A stretch of DNA of 39,926 bases from an uncultured Clostridia bacterium (GCA_946184925.1 CAMHHL010000012.1:1-39926); one strand, 5' to 3'. Shown: positions 22,369 to 30,164, numbered from the stretch's first letter. Numbers and translations are program-made. Notes: generated by a model from the sequence alone, not told the origin.

Positions 22369-23532
22369 TCAGAGAGAAGCGGTGAGAATCTCGACAAGGT
22401 CACTCTCAAGGAGCGGAGCCCATGCTTCCTCAAGTCCCTCGTTGACGGCGATATGGTGAGCCATCTCGCCGATTCTGCTGTCGTCGATTCCGACGTCGCG
22501 CAGGTGCATGGGAATGTTGATGGATTCAAAGAACCTGTAGGTAGCCTTAATCGCCTGATTGGCAATATCGAACTTGTCCTGATTTTCGTCGATTCCGAAT
22601 ACATTAACGCCGTATTTCACAAAGCGGTCAACTGTTTTGTCGCTGAGAATGTGCTTCATCCACCTCGGGGTGATAATCGCGAGTCCCTCGCCGTGAGTGA
22701 TGTCATAATAGGCGCTGAGCGCGTGCTCGATTCCGTGGCAAGGCCAGCCTGAATAGCTGCTGCCGAGGGCGTAGATTCCGTTGCAGCCGTAGGTGCAGGT
22801 GAGCATCATCTCAGCTCTCGCGGTGTAATCCTCGGGATTTTCGAGACATTTTACGGCGTTTATCATGAGGCTCTTGAGCCCTGCCTCCATGAAGCCGTCG
22901 TTGAGAAGCGTTGAATCCGCGCAGAAATACTGCTCTATGATGTGATTCATCGCATCGGCGCAGCCTGCGGCTGTCTGCTTTTTGGAAACAGTGAAGGTGT
23001 AGGTCGGGTCGAGGAACGAAACGCGGGGATAGTTGTGAGGGTCAACATAGCCGATTTTGTCGTTCGTTTCGGTTCTGGAGATTACTCCGCCCGGGTCATA
23101 TTCGCTGCCTGTCGCGGCGAGCGTGATGATGTCGACAATCGGAACAGCGTCGGTCGCTGCCGCCTTGTAGGTGATTAAATCCCACGGGTCGCCGTCGTAC
23201 TTCGCACCTGTCGCGATAGCCTTTGAGCAGTCAAGAACGCTTCCGCCGCCGACGGCGAGGATAACGTCGATGTCGTTCTCCTTGCAGATTCTCACTCCCT
23301 CGAGCACGCTCGGGTCATACTTGGGGTTCGGCTGAATGCCGGAAAGCTCGAAGATTTCATAGTCCGCGAGCAGCTCCTTCACCTTGTCGTAGAGTCCGAT
23401 TTTCTTGATGCTTCCGCCGCCGTAGGTGAGAAGAATTTTCTTGCCGAACTGCGACATAACCTCGGGGAGCTGAGCCACAACGCCCTCGCCGAAGATTAAA
23501 CGCGTCGGAGTTTGGTAATCAAAGTTTTGCAT
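22369..23532 (-). CDS. iron-containing alcohol dehydrogenase (YqhD/BDH-like, NADPH type)
   Basis: The 387-residue enzyme belongs to the group III iron-dependent alcohol dehydrogenases. It starts FDYQTPTRLIFGEG, has YGGGSIKK (38-45), AVGGGSVLDCSKAIA, LAATGSEYD and the metal-binding signature with GCADAMNHIIEQYF and WPCHGIEHALSAYYDITHGEGL. The GGGSxK nucleotide loop matches YqhD and butanol dehydrogenases, which use NADPH to reduce aldehydes. GGAGG precedes the ATG. It lies 55 bases downstream of the CMD-cupin gene and probably shares its operator-controlled promoter, which would suit induction by reactive aldehydes; that role is inferred. Confidence 0.92.
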   Translation of the reverse strand: MQNFDYQTPTRLIFGEGVVAQLPEVMSQFGKKILLTYGGGSIKKIGLYDKVKELLADYEIFELSGIQPNPKYDPSVLEGVRICKENDIDVILAVGGGSVLDCSKAIATGAKYDGDPWDLITYKAAATDAVPIVDIITLAATGSEYDPGGVISRTETNDKIGYVDPHNYPRVSFLDPTYTFTVSKKQTAAGCADAMNHIIEQYFCADSTLLNDGFMEAGLKSLMINAVKCLENPEDYTARAEMMLTCTYGCNGIYALGSSYSGWPCHGIEHALSAYYDITHGEGLAIITPRWMKHILSDKTVDRFVKYGVNVFGIDENQDKFDIANQAIKATYRFFESINIPMHLRDVGIDDSRIGEMAHHIAVNEGLEEAWAPLLESDLVEILTASL

Positions 23533-23587
23533 AAATTGTCCTCCTTTTTATAGATATATATATTACGTTTCATGACGTATGATAGAC

Positions 23588-24319
23588 TTACTCAACAGGC
23601 TCCAGCCATTCGGTAGAGGCTTCCTCGCCGTCAATTTCAATCGCGAGGTGAGAGAACCACGAATCCTCAGCCGCGCCGTGCCAATGCTTCACCTCGGGCG
23701 GAATGTTGATTACGGTTCCGGGGGTCATCTCGACAGGCTCCCTGCCCCACTCCTGATAGAATCCGCGTCCGCCGACGCAAATCAGCATCTGACCGCCGCC
23801 GCTCTTGGCGTGGTGGATATGCCAGTTGTTGCGGCATCCCGGCTCAAACGTAACGTTGAAAATTGAAACTTGTTCATTTGAGACGGGAGCAAGGTAGCTT
23901 TGTCCGACGAAGAATTGTCCGTAAGGATTAGGCTCGCCAACCGGGAAGAAGATTGAGTTCTCGTATCTTTCCTTCTCGGTCTCAGCCGGTTTGTCCTCGT
24001 TCCAAACGTCCTTTGCCAGACGAAAAACCGCCCAGCCCTTCGGCCAGCCGACATACATCGTCGCGTGGGTTATGATTGCGGCGATCTCCTCCTTTGTTAC
24101 GCCGTTATTTTTGGCGTTCTGAAGATGATAGACGAGCGAGGAATCCGTAATTCCCGAAGCCATCAGCGAAACTACGGTGATGATGCACTTTGTCTTGACG
24201 CTGATTGCCGCTTCGTTCCATACCTCGCCGAACAGAACGTCGTCGTTGAGATGGGCGAAGGTCGGGGCAAATTCGCCGAGCTGTTCTCTCCCCGCGGTTT
24301 GAACGATTTTCTGTGACAT
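23588..24319 (-). CDS. carboxymuconolactone decarboxylase-like/cupin fusion protein
   Basis: The 243-residue protein joins two domains. Residues 1-110 are an AhpD/CMD-like helical domain (ISVKTKCIITVVSLMASG, then ITHATMYVGWPKGWAVFRL) without the CxxC pair of AhpD. Residues 125-243 are a cupin with metal ligands visible as WHIHH (167, 169), Gln177 and His212 or His214. CMD-cupin proteins are frequent beside alcohol dehydrogenases in gut anaerobes; the activity is not settled. The ATG at 24319 follows AGGAGG by seven bases; the 23 extra upstream codons contain an operator and lack a ribosome binding site. Confidence 0.9.
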   Translation of the reverse strand: MSQKIVQTAGREQLGEFAPTFAHLNDDVLFGEVWNEAAISVKTKCIITVVSLMASGITDSSLVYHLQNAKNNGVTKEEIAAIITHATMYVGWPKGWAVFRLAKDVWNEDKPAETEKERYENSIFFPVGEPNPYGQFFVGQSYLAPVSNEQVSIFNVTFEPGCRNNWHIHHAKSGGGQMLICVGGRGFYQEWGREPVEMTPGTVINIPPEVKHWHGAAEDSWFSHLAIEIDGEEASTEWLEPVE

Positions 24320-24345
24320 AGTTTTCCTCCTGATAACTTTTTGAC

Positions 24346-24360
24346 CTGACATTGTGTCAG
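24346..24360. promoter_or_regulatory. operator site A of the CMD-cupin/ADH operon
   Basis: CTGACATTGTGTCAG is itself an inverted repeat (CTGACA-N3-TGTCAG). It lies downstream of the -10 box, in the leader. Its reverse complement matches site B at 14 of 15 positions. Confidence 0.75.
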
Positions 24361-24367
24361 TAATTAT

Positions 24368-24396
24368 ATAATACAACCATCCTGACACAATGTCAA
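24368..24396 (-). promoter_or_regulatory. promoter of the CMD-cupin/ADH operon
   Basis: TTGACA (24391-24396), 17 bases, TATTAT (24368-24373) on the minus strand. The perfect -35 box is part of operator B, so a bound regulator would cover it. An alternative -10 (TATAAT, 24363-24368) has a 22-base spacer. Confidence 0.75.
24382..24395. promoter_or_regulatory. operator site B of the CMD-cupin/ADH operon
   Basis: CTGACACAATGTCA overlaps the -35 box. Its centre is 36 bases from that of site A, so the two dimer sites flank the -10 region and might be bridged by one tetramer or two dimers. Confidence 0.75.
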
Positions 24397-24404
24397 TATG
24401 AATC

Positions 24405-24443
24405 CAAAATAAAAAACGTGAGATATTTTTTACCTCACGTTTT
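24405..24443 (-). terminator. terminator of the diguanylate cyclase gene
   Basis: AAAACGTGAG/CTCACGTTTT (24412-24421, 24434-24443) is followed on the minus strand by TTTTTTATTTT. It ends just before operator B of the next gene. Confidence 0.88.
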
Positions 24444-24477
24444 CACACTGATTAGTATTTCCGAGCATGCGGACAAA

Positions 24478-25644
24478 TCACACAAAGAGCCGTCTGTCGC
24501 GTCCGTTCCTTTTATAATACTCGGCTTTTTCGGCATACATAGCCTGATCCGCCTTTCTCACGAGCTCATCTATTGTGATGTCCTCATAGTCCGCGGCAAT
24601 CGCATAGCCTGTCGAAAGGCTGAGGGTGATATCCTTGCTATGAGACCATTTTTCGACTTCTGCCGCGATGCGAAGAAGTGACGAATCCGCCTTCTCCCTG
24701 TTCATCTGAGCCAGAACGACAAACTCATCGCCGCCTGTTCTGTAGCATAGCCCGGAGTTGCCGACCGCTCTTTTTACGCAATGCGCCGCGCCTACGATGA
24801 GCTCATCTCCGACGTCATGACCTGCGGTGTCGTTGATCTCCTTGAGCCCGTTGATGTCGGCGACAATAACAGTCGTATAGCCCGGCAAGGCGGACAAATC
24901 TCTGTATTTTTCCAACGCCTTCATATAGGCATGACGGCTGCGCAGACCGCTCAGCGCGTCCTTCATGAGCTGTTTGCGCTGACTTTTGATTTGCTCGTCG
25001 GCGTTCATCTTATAGAACTCGGAATAATGAATGAACATCAGAGCCGCGCCCATCGTAATGGCGATGTAGGCGGTTCTGAATTCTCCGCCGAGGATCTCCT
25101 GAAAGGCAATTCCGGCAATTACAACAAAAAGAACCGAAAACAGCGAGGCGCGGTTCTGCCGTCGGTGCGACAGCCCGAAAACAAGGAACTCAGCCGCCAC
25201 AAGAGCGATTATAAGCAGATAGATAATTACATAAACAATATAAAGCGGACCGTGCGTGTAATGGTTATGGGAATCTATGGCAGTCGTCCATTGGAAAAAC
25301 ACGGAGACTATCTGAAAAGCCGCGTTAAAAACAAGAACAAGCATGAGAGCCTTACTCAGGCGGGTTTTCAGTTTCATCTGCGCGACCATCGCTCCCCCTG
25401 CCATCGGGGTGAGTATATAGTCGGCACACTTGACGGTTGCGAGCATCCACGACGGAAACTGTTCGTTCCCGTTGAGCTGAATTCCAATCCATTCCGTAAG
25501 AGCCGAAAGCGCGATGATTCCGTATGTCAGATAAAAGCGCGTTTTATCCGACTTGGATATCCAGCTGTTTTCCCGAACCAAAATACACAGCACGCCCAAA
25601 GCCATCCAGCATAAGAGGATAAGCACTGAATAATAGCTTAGCAA
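24478..25644 (-). CDS. membrane diguanylate cyclase (GGDEF)
   Basis: The protein has about seven membrane helices in residues 1-215, then a GGDEF domain (about 225-388). The active-site motif is intact (YRTGGDEFVVL), with DALSGLRSRHAY at the domain start and ADINGLKEINDTAGHDVGDELI. It should make cyclic di-GMP in response to a signal sensed by the membrane part, whose ligand is unknown. I prefer the TTG at 25644, eight bases after AGGAAGG; another TTG ten codons upstream has no suitable site. The gene is monocistronic. No c-di-GMP effector gene is recognisable in the window. Confidence 0.9.
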   Translation of the reverse strand: MLSYYSVLILLCWMALGVLCILVRENSWISKSDKTRFYLTYGIIALSALTEWIGIQLNGNEQFPSWMLATVKCADYILTPMAGGAMVAQMKLKTRLSKALMLVLVFNAAFQIVSVFFQWTTAIDSHNHYTHGPLYIVYVIIYLLIIALVAAEFLVFGLSHRRQNRASLFSVLFVVIAGIAFQEILGGEFRTAYIAITMGAALMFIHYSEFYKMNADEQIKSQRKQLMKDALSGLRSRHAYMKALEKYRDLSALPGYTTVIVADINGLKEINDTAGHDVGDELIVGAAHCVKRAVGNSGLCYRTGGDEFVVLAQMNREKADSSLLRIAAEVEKWSHSKDITLSLSTGYAIAADYEDITIDELVRKADQAMYAEKAEYYKRNGRDRRLFV

Positions 25645-25699
25645 GACGTGCACCTTCCTTTTCCGATATAACAATAGCTAAATTATGAATATGTAAAAG

Positions 25700-25728
25700 A
25701 TTATCACATATTTCAGCTCATTTGTCAA
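25700..25728 (-). promoter_or_regulatory. sigma-A promoter of the diguanylate cyclase gene
   Basis: TTGACA (25723-25728), 17 bases, GATAAT (25700-25705) on the minus strand, about 55 bases before the proposed start. Confidence 0.82.
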
Positions 25729-25866
25729 GAATAATTATCTCCTGAAAAAACCAAAAATAGTATATCTTTCACATTTTTCAACGATTGACTCCTTTGCAGG
25801 AATAAAGCGAGCTGCAATCCGGGGGAAAAGTCGGGTTCGCCTCTTTAGTATATTATCCTGTTAGTC

Positions 25867-27216
25867 TCAATTGCTTCCGAGCTTTATTTTTTCTTCGATA
25901 TTCTCGGTTGAGAAATAGGATATCTTGCGGATAATACGGTTGTTCGGGCGGTAGAACATATTCTCCAGCATATAGTAGAACGCGCCGGGCGTGCGCAGTC
26001 CGCCTGCGGAAACCGCGTCGATTCCGGTGTCGGCGAGCAGCCAATCCGCGAACATTACGCAGTTGACGTTAACGCCGAAATAGCTCTTGAACGCGCCGTC
26101 AACGACCGTAAACACCTTGGCGTTCAGGAAACGCACGAGGTTATCTCCGGAATCTCCGTAACGCTTGTTCGGGTCGGGTGTGGTGATTTCGGGGTTTTCG
26201 AGTTTGAACTCGAGCGGCTCGCAGTATTCCTTAATCATGGCAATTCTGTCCTTAACGGTTTGGAGCTGTTTTTCAGAGAAGCACGCGCCGTAGCTCAGGA
26301 GATAGTCGCCGCAGTTGTCGATACAATACTTATAGTACGGAAGCTTCGGGATTTCGGCGTAGGTGCCCTGCGAGATGAATCCGGCAAGCTTGTTTTTGCT
26401 CTTGTCGTAGGTTCCGTAGGAATAGACAGTGTCGCCGATTGCGATATCCATATGTCCGAACTGGTTGCCGGAGGGGTCGGTAAGGTGGAGGTTGATTTCA
26501 AGATTTACTTTGTCAAAGGCGCTGTTCGGCTTATCTTCAACGATGATTTTCTTCTCGAATTTGTTATCCTCAATCTTTTTGTAGATGTCCTTGACCATGT
26601 TTTTCACTTTAAACGCCGTAATCAGGTTGGGCATGGCGATGTGCGTGCGGCGGCGCAGGCGATCCTCCTCAAGCTCGGAGCGCGTAACCTCGGCGTAAAA
26701 ATCACCGAAGAGCGTTATAGCATAGATAATCATATAGAGAGCGATGATGTAACGCAGGGTGACAAAGTTCTCGAGCGGAAAGAACGCCAGAGACAAGCCC
26801 GACAGCAACATGATGATCGCGAACACGCCGTTCATGATTCCGCCTCTGAAGCCGTTCATGAAGCAGTTCACGCATATCGCGGCTCTCACAACGCCGACTA
26901 TCAACGCGATTATTCCGACGAGCAGGCTCGGCATGATTGTGATAACCCAGAAATAGTACTGCAAAGCCAGAAGCACAAGGGCTATCAGCAAATACAACGC
27001 CATCCCCAGAATTCCCACGAGGTACTTTTTAATCTTAAAGCTCTGAATCATGAACGAGATTCCGCCAATCAGCAAGCTTATGGACACGAACAATACCAAA
27101 AGATATTCTACGGTCTCATCCTCCAGAAACAGAATGATGATACCGAGTAACGTCACGCCCAGCGCGGCTAATAACGTGCCGACCGGTTTTCTTTGTTTTG
27201 TTTTTTGTTTTGCCAT
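25867..27216 (-). CDS. membrane protein with permuted NlpC/P60-like domain
   Basis: The 449-residue protein starts with six to eight membrane helices (about 13-172) resembling the DUF308/HdeD type. A charged linker follows, then a cytoplasmic or external domain (about 235-410) with GHMDIAIGDTVYSYG (His255) before VNCVMFADWLL (Cys386). The order His then Cys is the mark of circularly permuted papain-like enzymes (LRAT/YiiX/DUF4105 group), which act as peptidases, acyltransferases or lipases. I see no third catalytic residue for certain. GGAGG precedes the ATG at 27216. No terminator with a good T-run was found in the 222 bases downstream. The catalytic call is motif-based inference. Confidence 0.75.
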   Translation of the reverse strand: MAKQKTKQRKPVGTLLAALGVTLLGIIILFLEDETVEYLLVLFVSISLLIGGISFMIQSFKIKKYLVGILGMALYLLIALVLLALQYYFWVITIMPSLLVGIIALIVGVVRAAICVNCFMNGFRGGIMNGVFAIIMLLSGLSLAFFPLENFVTLRYIIALYMIIYAITLFGDFYAEVTRSELEEDRLRRRTHIAMPNLITAFKVKNMVKDIYKKIEDNKFEKKIIVEDKPNSAFDKVNLEINLHLTDPSGNQFGHMDIAIGDTVYSYGTYDKSKNKLAGFISQGTYAEIPKLPYYKYCIDNCGDYLLSYGACFSEKQLQTVKDRIAMIKEYCEPLEFKLENPEITTPDPNKRYGDSGDNLVRFLNAKVFTVVDGAFKSYFGVNVNCVMFADWLLADTGIDAVSAGGLRTPGAFYYMLENMFYRPNNRIIRKISYFSTENIEEKIKLGSN

Positions 27217-27302
27217 TTATTTTTCCTCCGTTTTTTTACCTCTTGACATATCCGCAGAAACCATTATGCTAAATGCACAAAATCCTGCGAACATGCTTTG
27301 AA

Positions 27303-27325
27303 GTTATCATACATTTTATGATAAC
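27303..27325. promoter_or_regulatory. inverted repeat upstream of the membrane papain-like gene
   Basis: GTTATCATA-N5-TATGATAAC has perfect 9-bp arms. It lies about 90 bases before the start at 27216 and overlaps a possible -10 (TATGAT), so it could be an operator. Confidence 0.6.
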
Positions 27326-27415
27326 ACGGTCAGCCCTAAAAATCAATTCCCGATTTGTCGAAATTGCTGTATTTAATCAACTTTAACGGTTTTTGACAGG
27401 TATTCTAGCCAAGAA

Positions 27416-27432
27416 AGGCGCCCCTCGCGCCT
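27416..27432. other. small GC hairpin
   Basis: AGGCGC-N5-GCGCCT, preceded by CAAGAA. A similar CAAGAAAGGCGC context with a GC hairpin occurs at about 13309-13330. Neither has a T-run, so neither is a clear terminator. Confidence 0.4.
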
Positions 27433-27512
27433 GAGCTTAATTTGCTTTTTCGATTATTTCGGCTGTAAAATCCACTCAAGGTTTTTAAAACCGACATTTG
27501 CGATTTATTTAC

Positions 27513-27540
27513 TTGCAATTTTTTTGATTTTCTGTATAAT
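27513..27540 (+). promoter_or_regulatory. sigma-A promoter of the methyltransferase-STAS gene
   Basis: TTGCAA (27513-27518), 16 bases, TATAAT (27535-27540), 51 bases before the ATG at 27591. Confidence 0.8.
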
Positions 27541-27590
27541 AAATGTAATCGTTGATTGCGATAATTTATCTACGGAAAGGAACAATAACG

Positions 27591-28835
27591 ATGGACAACG
27601 TACAAGAATTGAGAGAAATAGTCAATCCCGTATTCAATACCGCGAAATCCTGCGTACAGTTACATGCTGCCGCAGGTGACGAAGACTCCCGACAGCTTAT
27701 CGGAGCTCTGGGATTCGGAGGATTCGCAAGTCAAAAGGACAACAAGCGTGTTCCTGAGGAGTTGGCGGAGAAGGTGAAGCGGCTGTTTCCCGTATACACC
27801 GTCTTGACCGATTCCCGCTTTAGAATCGTGAACAATCTTATCCGGTCTTTCTCAGACAGGAGCGTTGTAGACCTCCCCTGCGGATATACCGCACGCGGCA
27901 TCAAGATGTCACGTCAGGGAAGGGTATACTATGGCTTTGACCTTCCTGCTGTAACAGACGACATCGGCCCCGCTGCCGCCAAGATAATCGGTGATGACAA
28001 GAATATTCATTACGCCGCGGTGGACGCCACCAACTATGACTCCATGGCAGCTCCGCTGGAGAGTGAAAAGAAAGAGCTTCTGATTACTACAGAGGGACTT
28101 CTGATGTACTTTTCACAACAGGAGCTGGAAGAGGTTTTCTCCAATATCCGCCATATCCTTCAAAAGCACGGCGGCAGCTGGATTATTGTGGATCGCGCTT
28201 ACTATACTCACGATTCCGCGATTGCTTCTGCTGTTCTGCACAACGATCCGAGTCTGGTAGCGCTTTACACCGCCATTACGAATCAAGCCGCCGGCACTAC
28301 GGCTGATGTCAAGTTCAATGATAACATTATCTTTAAAGGAACAGATGAAGAAATCAAGACCTTTATCGGAAAAATGGGTTTTGAAGTCAAAGAAATCGGT
28401 ATGAGTGATTATCTTCCCGAGCATCTCGGCATTCTTGCTCCGACGAGCGCTGAGGACGCAAACGTTCGGGATGTGTTCCGGGGTATGTGTTTCTGGGAGC
28501 TGACCGTAAAGGAAAACAGCGAACAAAAAACTGTTCAGGACATACCTTTCCGCATTGAATCCGAGTTTGCGGACGGTAAGTTCACGGCTCGGATAGAAGG
28601 TCGCGTGGACACCATCACCGCTCCTCAGCTTTTGGAGCAATACCAAAAGGCAGACGGAGTAAAAGCGATTGAGCTTCATATAGAGAAAATGTCTTATATG
28701 TCGTCCGCAGGGCTTAGGGTGCTTCTTATCATGTATAAAGCTCTGGATGACAAGTCTCAGTTTAAGCTGGTGGGAATGACCGACAGCGTGAAGGAAATCA
28801 TGCAAGTAACCGGATTTGACCAGATTCTGCTTTAA
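27591..28835 (+). CDS. SAM-dependent methyltransferase fused to a STAS domain
   Basis: The 414-residue protein has a leucine-carboxyl-methyltransferase/PPM1-like class I methyltransferase (about 60-300; VVDLPCGYTARG at 92-103, YYGFDLPA, TTEGLLMYF). A C-terminal STAS domain (about 318-414) has MSYMSSAGLRVL, with Ser371/Ser372 at the site phosphorylated in SpoIIAA-type anti-sigma antagonists. The STAS part could bind an anti-sigma kinase or phosphatase and couple methylation to partner switching. No kinase or sigma gene is nearby. I chose ATG at 27591, preceded by GGAAAGGA. The gene stands alone on the plus strand between two minus-strand blocks. Confidence 0.88.
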   Translation: MDNVQELREIVNPVFNTAKSCVQLHAAAGDEDSRQLIGALGFGGFASQKDNKRVPEELAEKVKRLFPVYTVLTDSRFRIVNNLIRSFSDRSVVDLPCGYTARGIKMSRQGRVYYGFDLPAVTDDIGPAAAKIIGDDKNIHYAAVDATNYDSMAAPLESEKKELLITTEGLLMYFSQQELEEVFSNIRHILQKHGGSWIIVDRAYYTHDSAIASAVLHNDPSLVALYTAITNQAAGTTADVKFNDNIIFKGTDEEIKTFIGKMGFEVKEIGMSDYLPEHLGILAPTSAEDANVRDVFRGMCFWELTVKENSEQKTVQDIPFRIESEFADGKFTARIEGRVDTITAPQLLEQYQKADGVKAIELHIEKMSYMSSAGLRVLLIMYKALDDKSQFKLVGMTDSVKEIMQVTGFDQILL

Positions 28836-28922
28836 ATCCTCACTGTCATGGGAGTTAATCCTGATAGTAAAAAGGATAAAAGCATATTGTAAAACCTTGT
28901 CAAAATTCAATAAGCGCCAAAA

Positions 28923-28958
28923 GGCAGAAGAAAAATCGCTTTTCTTCTGCCGTTTTTT
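28923..28958 (+). terminator. terminator between convergent genes
   Basis: An 11-bp stem GGCAGAAGAAA/TTTCTTCTGCC (28923-28933, 28941-28951) is followed by GTTTTTT on the plus strand; the minus side has TTTTGG. It can serve the methyltransferase-STAS gene and, less strongly, the LRR-dockerin gene. Confidence 0.9.
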
Positions 28959-28968
28959 GATTTCTTTC

Positions 28969-29922
28969 TTAATTCGGAATTAACGGTAATTCGTATTCTT
29001 CCGAAGCAGGTTGTGTGTTATCGTGAACAAGCTCTCCTATCGGATACGGTACACTGCATCCGGCAAGGTACATTTGGATTAATGTCGCGTCGCGCAAGCT
29101 GACAACGCCGTCGGAGTTTACGTCGGCGCAGCTTACCGTGCGGTAATGCGGAAGCGGCTTTAACCCCACCCGGTACTTCTGCACCAGGGTTGCGTCGCTG
29201 ATGTTGACCTTTCCGTCAAGATTAACGTCGCCGAGCTGTACGTCGCGTATGATATTATAATTCGGAATTCCTATGCTCTCGGCATATTGCTGAGCATAGG
29301 AGCCTTGGTTGCGATATATCACAGCCTTCCCGGAGTCCGAGAAAGCGTCGTCGGCAATTAACGATACGCTGTCGGGAATTTCAATATCATTAAGCGAAGC
29401 GCAATCGGCAAAGCTTCTTGCGCTGATAGACTTAACATTCCCGGGAATAACTATCTTGGCAAGCTTGTCGCACTTAAAAAAGCACTGGGATGGTATATTC
29501 TCGATACCACTGCCCGGATCTGCCGTTTTCAGATTTGAACAGCCTTGAAATGCTCCGAAGCCCAGCTCGGTAACACCGGACGGAATAACGACGCTTTCGA
29601 GCTTAGTGCATCCGTTAAAGGCGTTAACGCCGATTCTTTTCAGCTTATCGGCTTTTTTGAAGGATACGGATGTAATAACCTCGTTGCCGAAGAAGGCGTA
29701 ATCATCAATATATACGACGTCATACCCCATTAGCTTTTGAGGAATAACCACCTCAGCGGTACGGTTATCGTAGCTGTGAATAGTTGCTTCGTTATCTGAA
29801 TTAATGTCAAAAGCAAAGCCGTCCAACACAATGTAATTCTCAGCGGCAAAGGCAGAAGCTGCAAGTATACAAATTGTGAGTAACGCAAGAGTAATTGATA
29901 AAAATGGTTTTAAAAATTTCAT
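28969..29922 (-). CDS. secreted LRR (BspA-like) protein with type I dockerin
   Basis: The 317-residue protein has a signal peptide (1-26), BspA-type leucine-rich repeats (about 60-205; IGVNAFNGCTKLESVVIPSGV, ISARSFADCASLNDIEIPDSV) and a dockerin (231-290). The two calcium loops, DVNLDGKVNISD and DVNSDGVVSLRD, each lead into the DATLxQ helix usual in Ruminococcus dockerins. A 27-residue tail follows. It should bind a cohesin on a scaffoldin at the cell surface and present the LRR as an adhesin or recognition module. The ATG at 29922 lacks a strong ribosome binding site and lies 11 bases after the stop of a small peptide gene, so translation is probably coupled. An in-frame TTG at 29940 is the alternative start. 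Confidence 0.87.
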   Translation of the reverse strand: MKFLKPFLSITLALLTICILAASAFAAENYIVLDGFAFDINSDNEATIHSYDNRTAEVVIPQKLMGYDVVYIDDYAFFGNEVITSVSFKKADKLKRIGVNAFNGCTKLESVVIPSGVTELGFGAFQGCSNLKTADPGSGIENIPSQCFFKCDKLAKIVIPGNVKSISARSFADCASLNDIEIPDSVSLIADDAFSDSGKAVIYRNQGSYAQQYAESIGIPNYNIIRDVQLGDVNLDGKVNISDATLVQKYRVGLKPLPHYRTVSCADVNSDGVVSLRDATLIQMYLAGCSVPYPIGELVHDNTQPASEEYELPLIPN

Positions 29923-29933
29923 AGTATTACCCG

Positions 29934-30095
29934 CTACCAAGCTATATCTTCACCGGGATCCGGAGTAATATCGCCCCAGTCGTCGCTGCCATCATCAGTA
30001 TAGCTGTTAAAGTTCTCGGGGCTACCCGTCATTACATCATGCAAATCTACTTCAAAAAAAGCAAACTCCGGACTTAGGTATTCTTTTTTGTCCAT
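29934..30095 (-). CDS. small acidic peptide A with Yx2Px10DV motif
   Basis: The 53-codon frame has GAGGGG six bases ahead of its ATG and lies between the giant repeat gene and the LRR-dockerin gene, on their strand. The peptide begins MDKKEYLSPEFAFF, continues to HDVMTGSPENF, and ends in a Gly/Pro/Trp-containing acidic half (15 Asp or Glu in total). It has no signal peptide, no membrane segment and no cysteine. It shares Y-x2-P-x10-D-V-[LM]-x2-S with peptide B at 37497-37664 at identical spacing. The layout is like a leader plus a variable core, but no modifying enzyme is adjacent. I recall similar short ORFs in gut Clostridia without a known role. Function unknown. Confidence 0.75.
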   Translation of the reverse strand: MDKKEYLSPEFAFFEVDLHDVMTGSPENFNSYTDDGSDDWGDITPDPGEDIAW

Positions 30096-30128
30096 TGGTA
30101 ACCCCTCGCTTTCTGTAATAGATTTCCA

Positions 30129-30156
30129 TGCCGCTCCGCGCCTTGTCGAAGCGGCA
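30129..30156 (-). promoter_or_regulatory. intercistronic hairpin before peptide A
   Basis: TGCCGCT/AGCGGCA pair around a 14-base loop in the 69-base gap between the giant gene and peptide A. No T-run follows, so it more likely marks mRNA processing or stability, or partial attenuation. Confidence 0.55.
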
Positions 30157-30164
30157 GGATCGTT

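Larger units (their letters stand above)
27217..27590. other. divergent intergenic region
   Basis: This 374-base gap separates divergent genes. It holds an inverted repeat at 27303-27325, a GC hairpin at 27416-27432 and the plus-strand promoter at 27513-27540. I see no gene or RNA family in the rest. Confidence 0.6.

Noticed and set aside
25730-25866. Possible riboswitch upstream of the diguanylate cyclase
   Set aside because: No recognisable aptamer core, terminator or anti-terminator could be drawn, and the cyclase promoter lies downstream of this stretch.
28113-28910. Minus-strand ORF of 265 codons opposite the methyltransferase-STAS gene
   Set aside because: The plus-strand frame has clear catalytic motifs, promoter and ribosome binding site; the antisense frame has none.
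29934-30095. Peptide A as a definite modified-peptide (RiPP) precursor
   Set aside because: No maturase, protease or transporter of a RiPP type is adjacent; the radical SAM gene at 16981-18081 is 12 kb away in another operon. Kept only as an open possibility.
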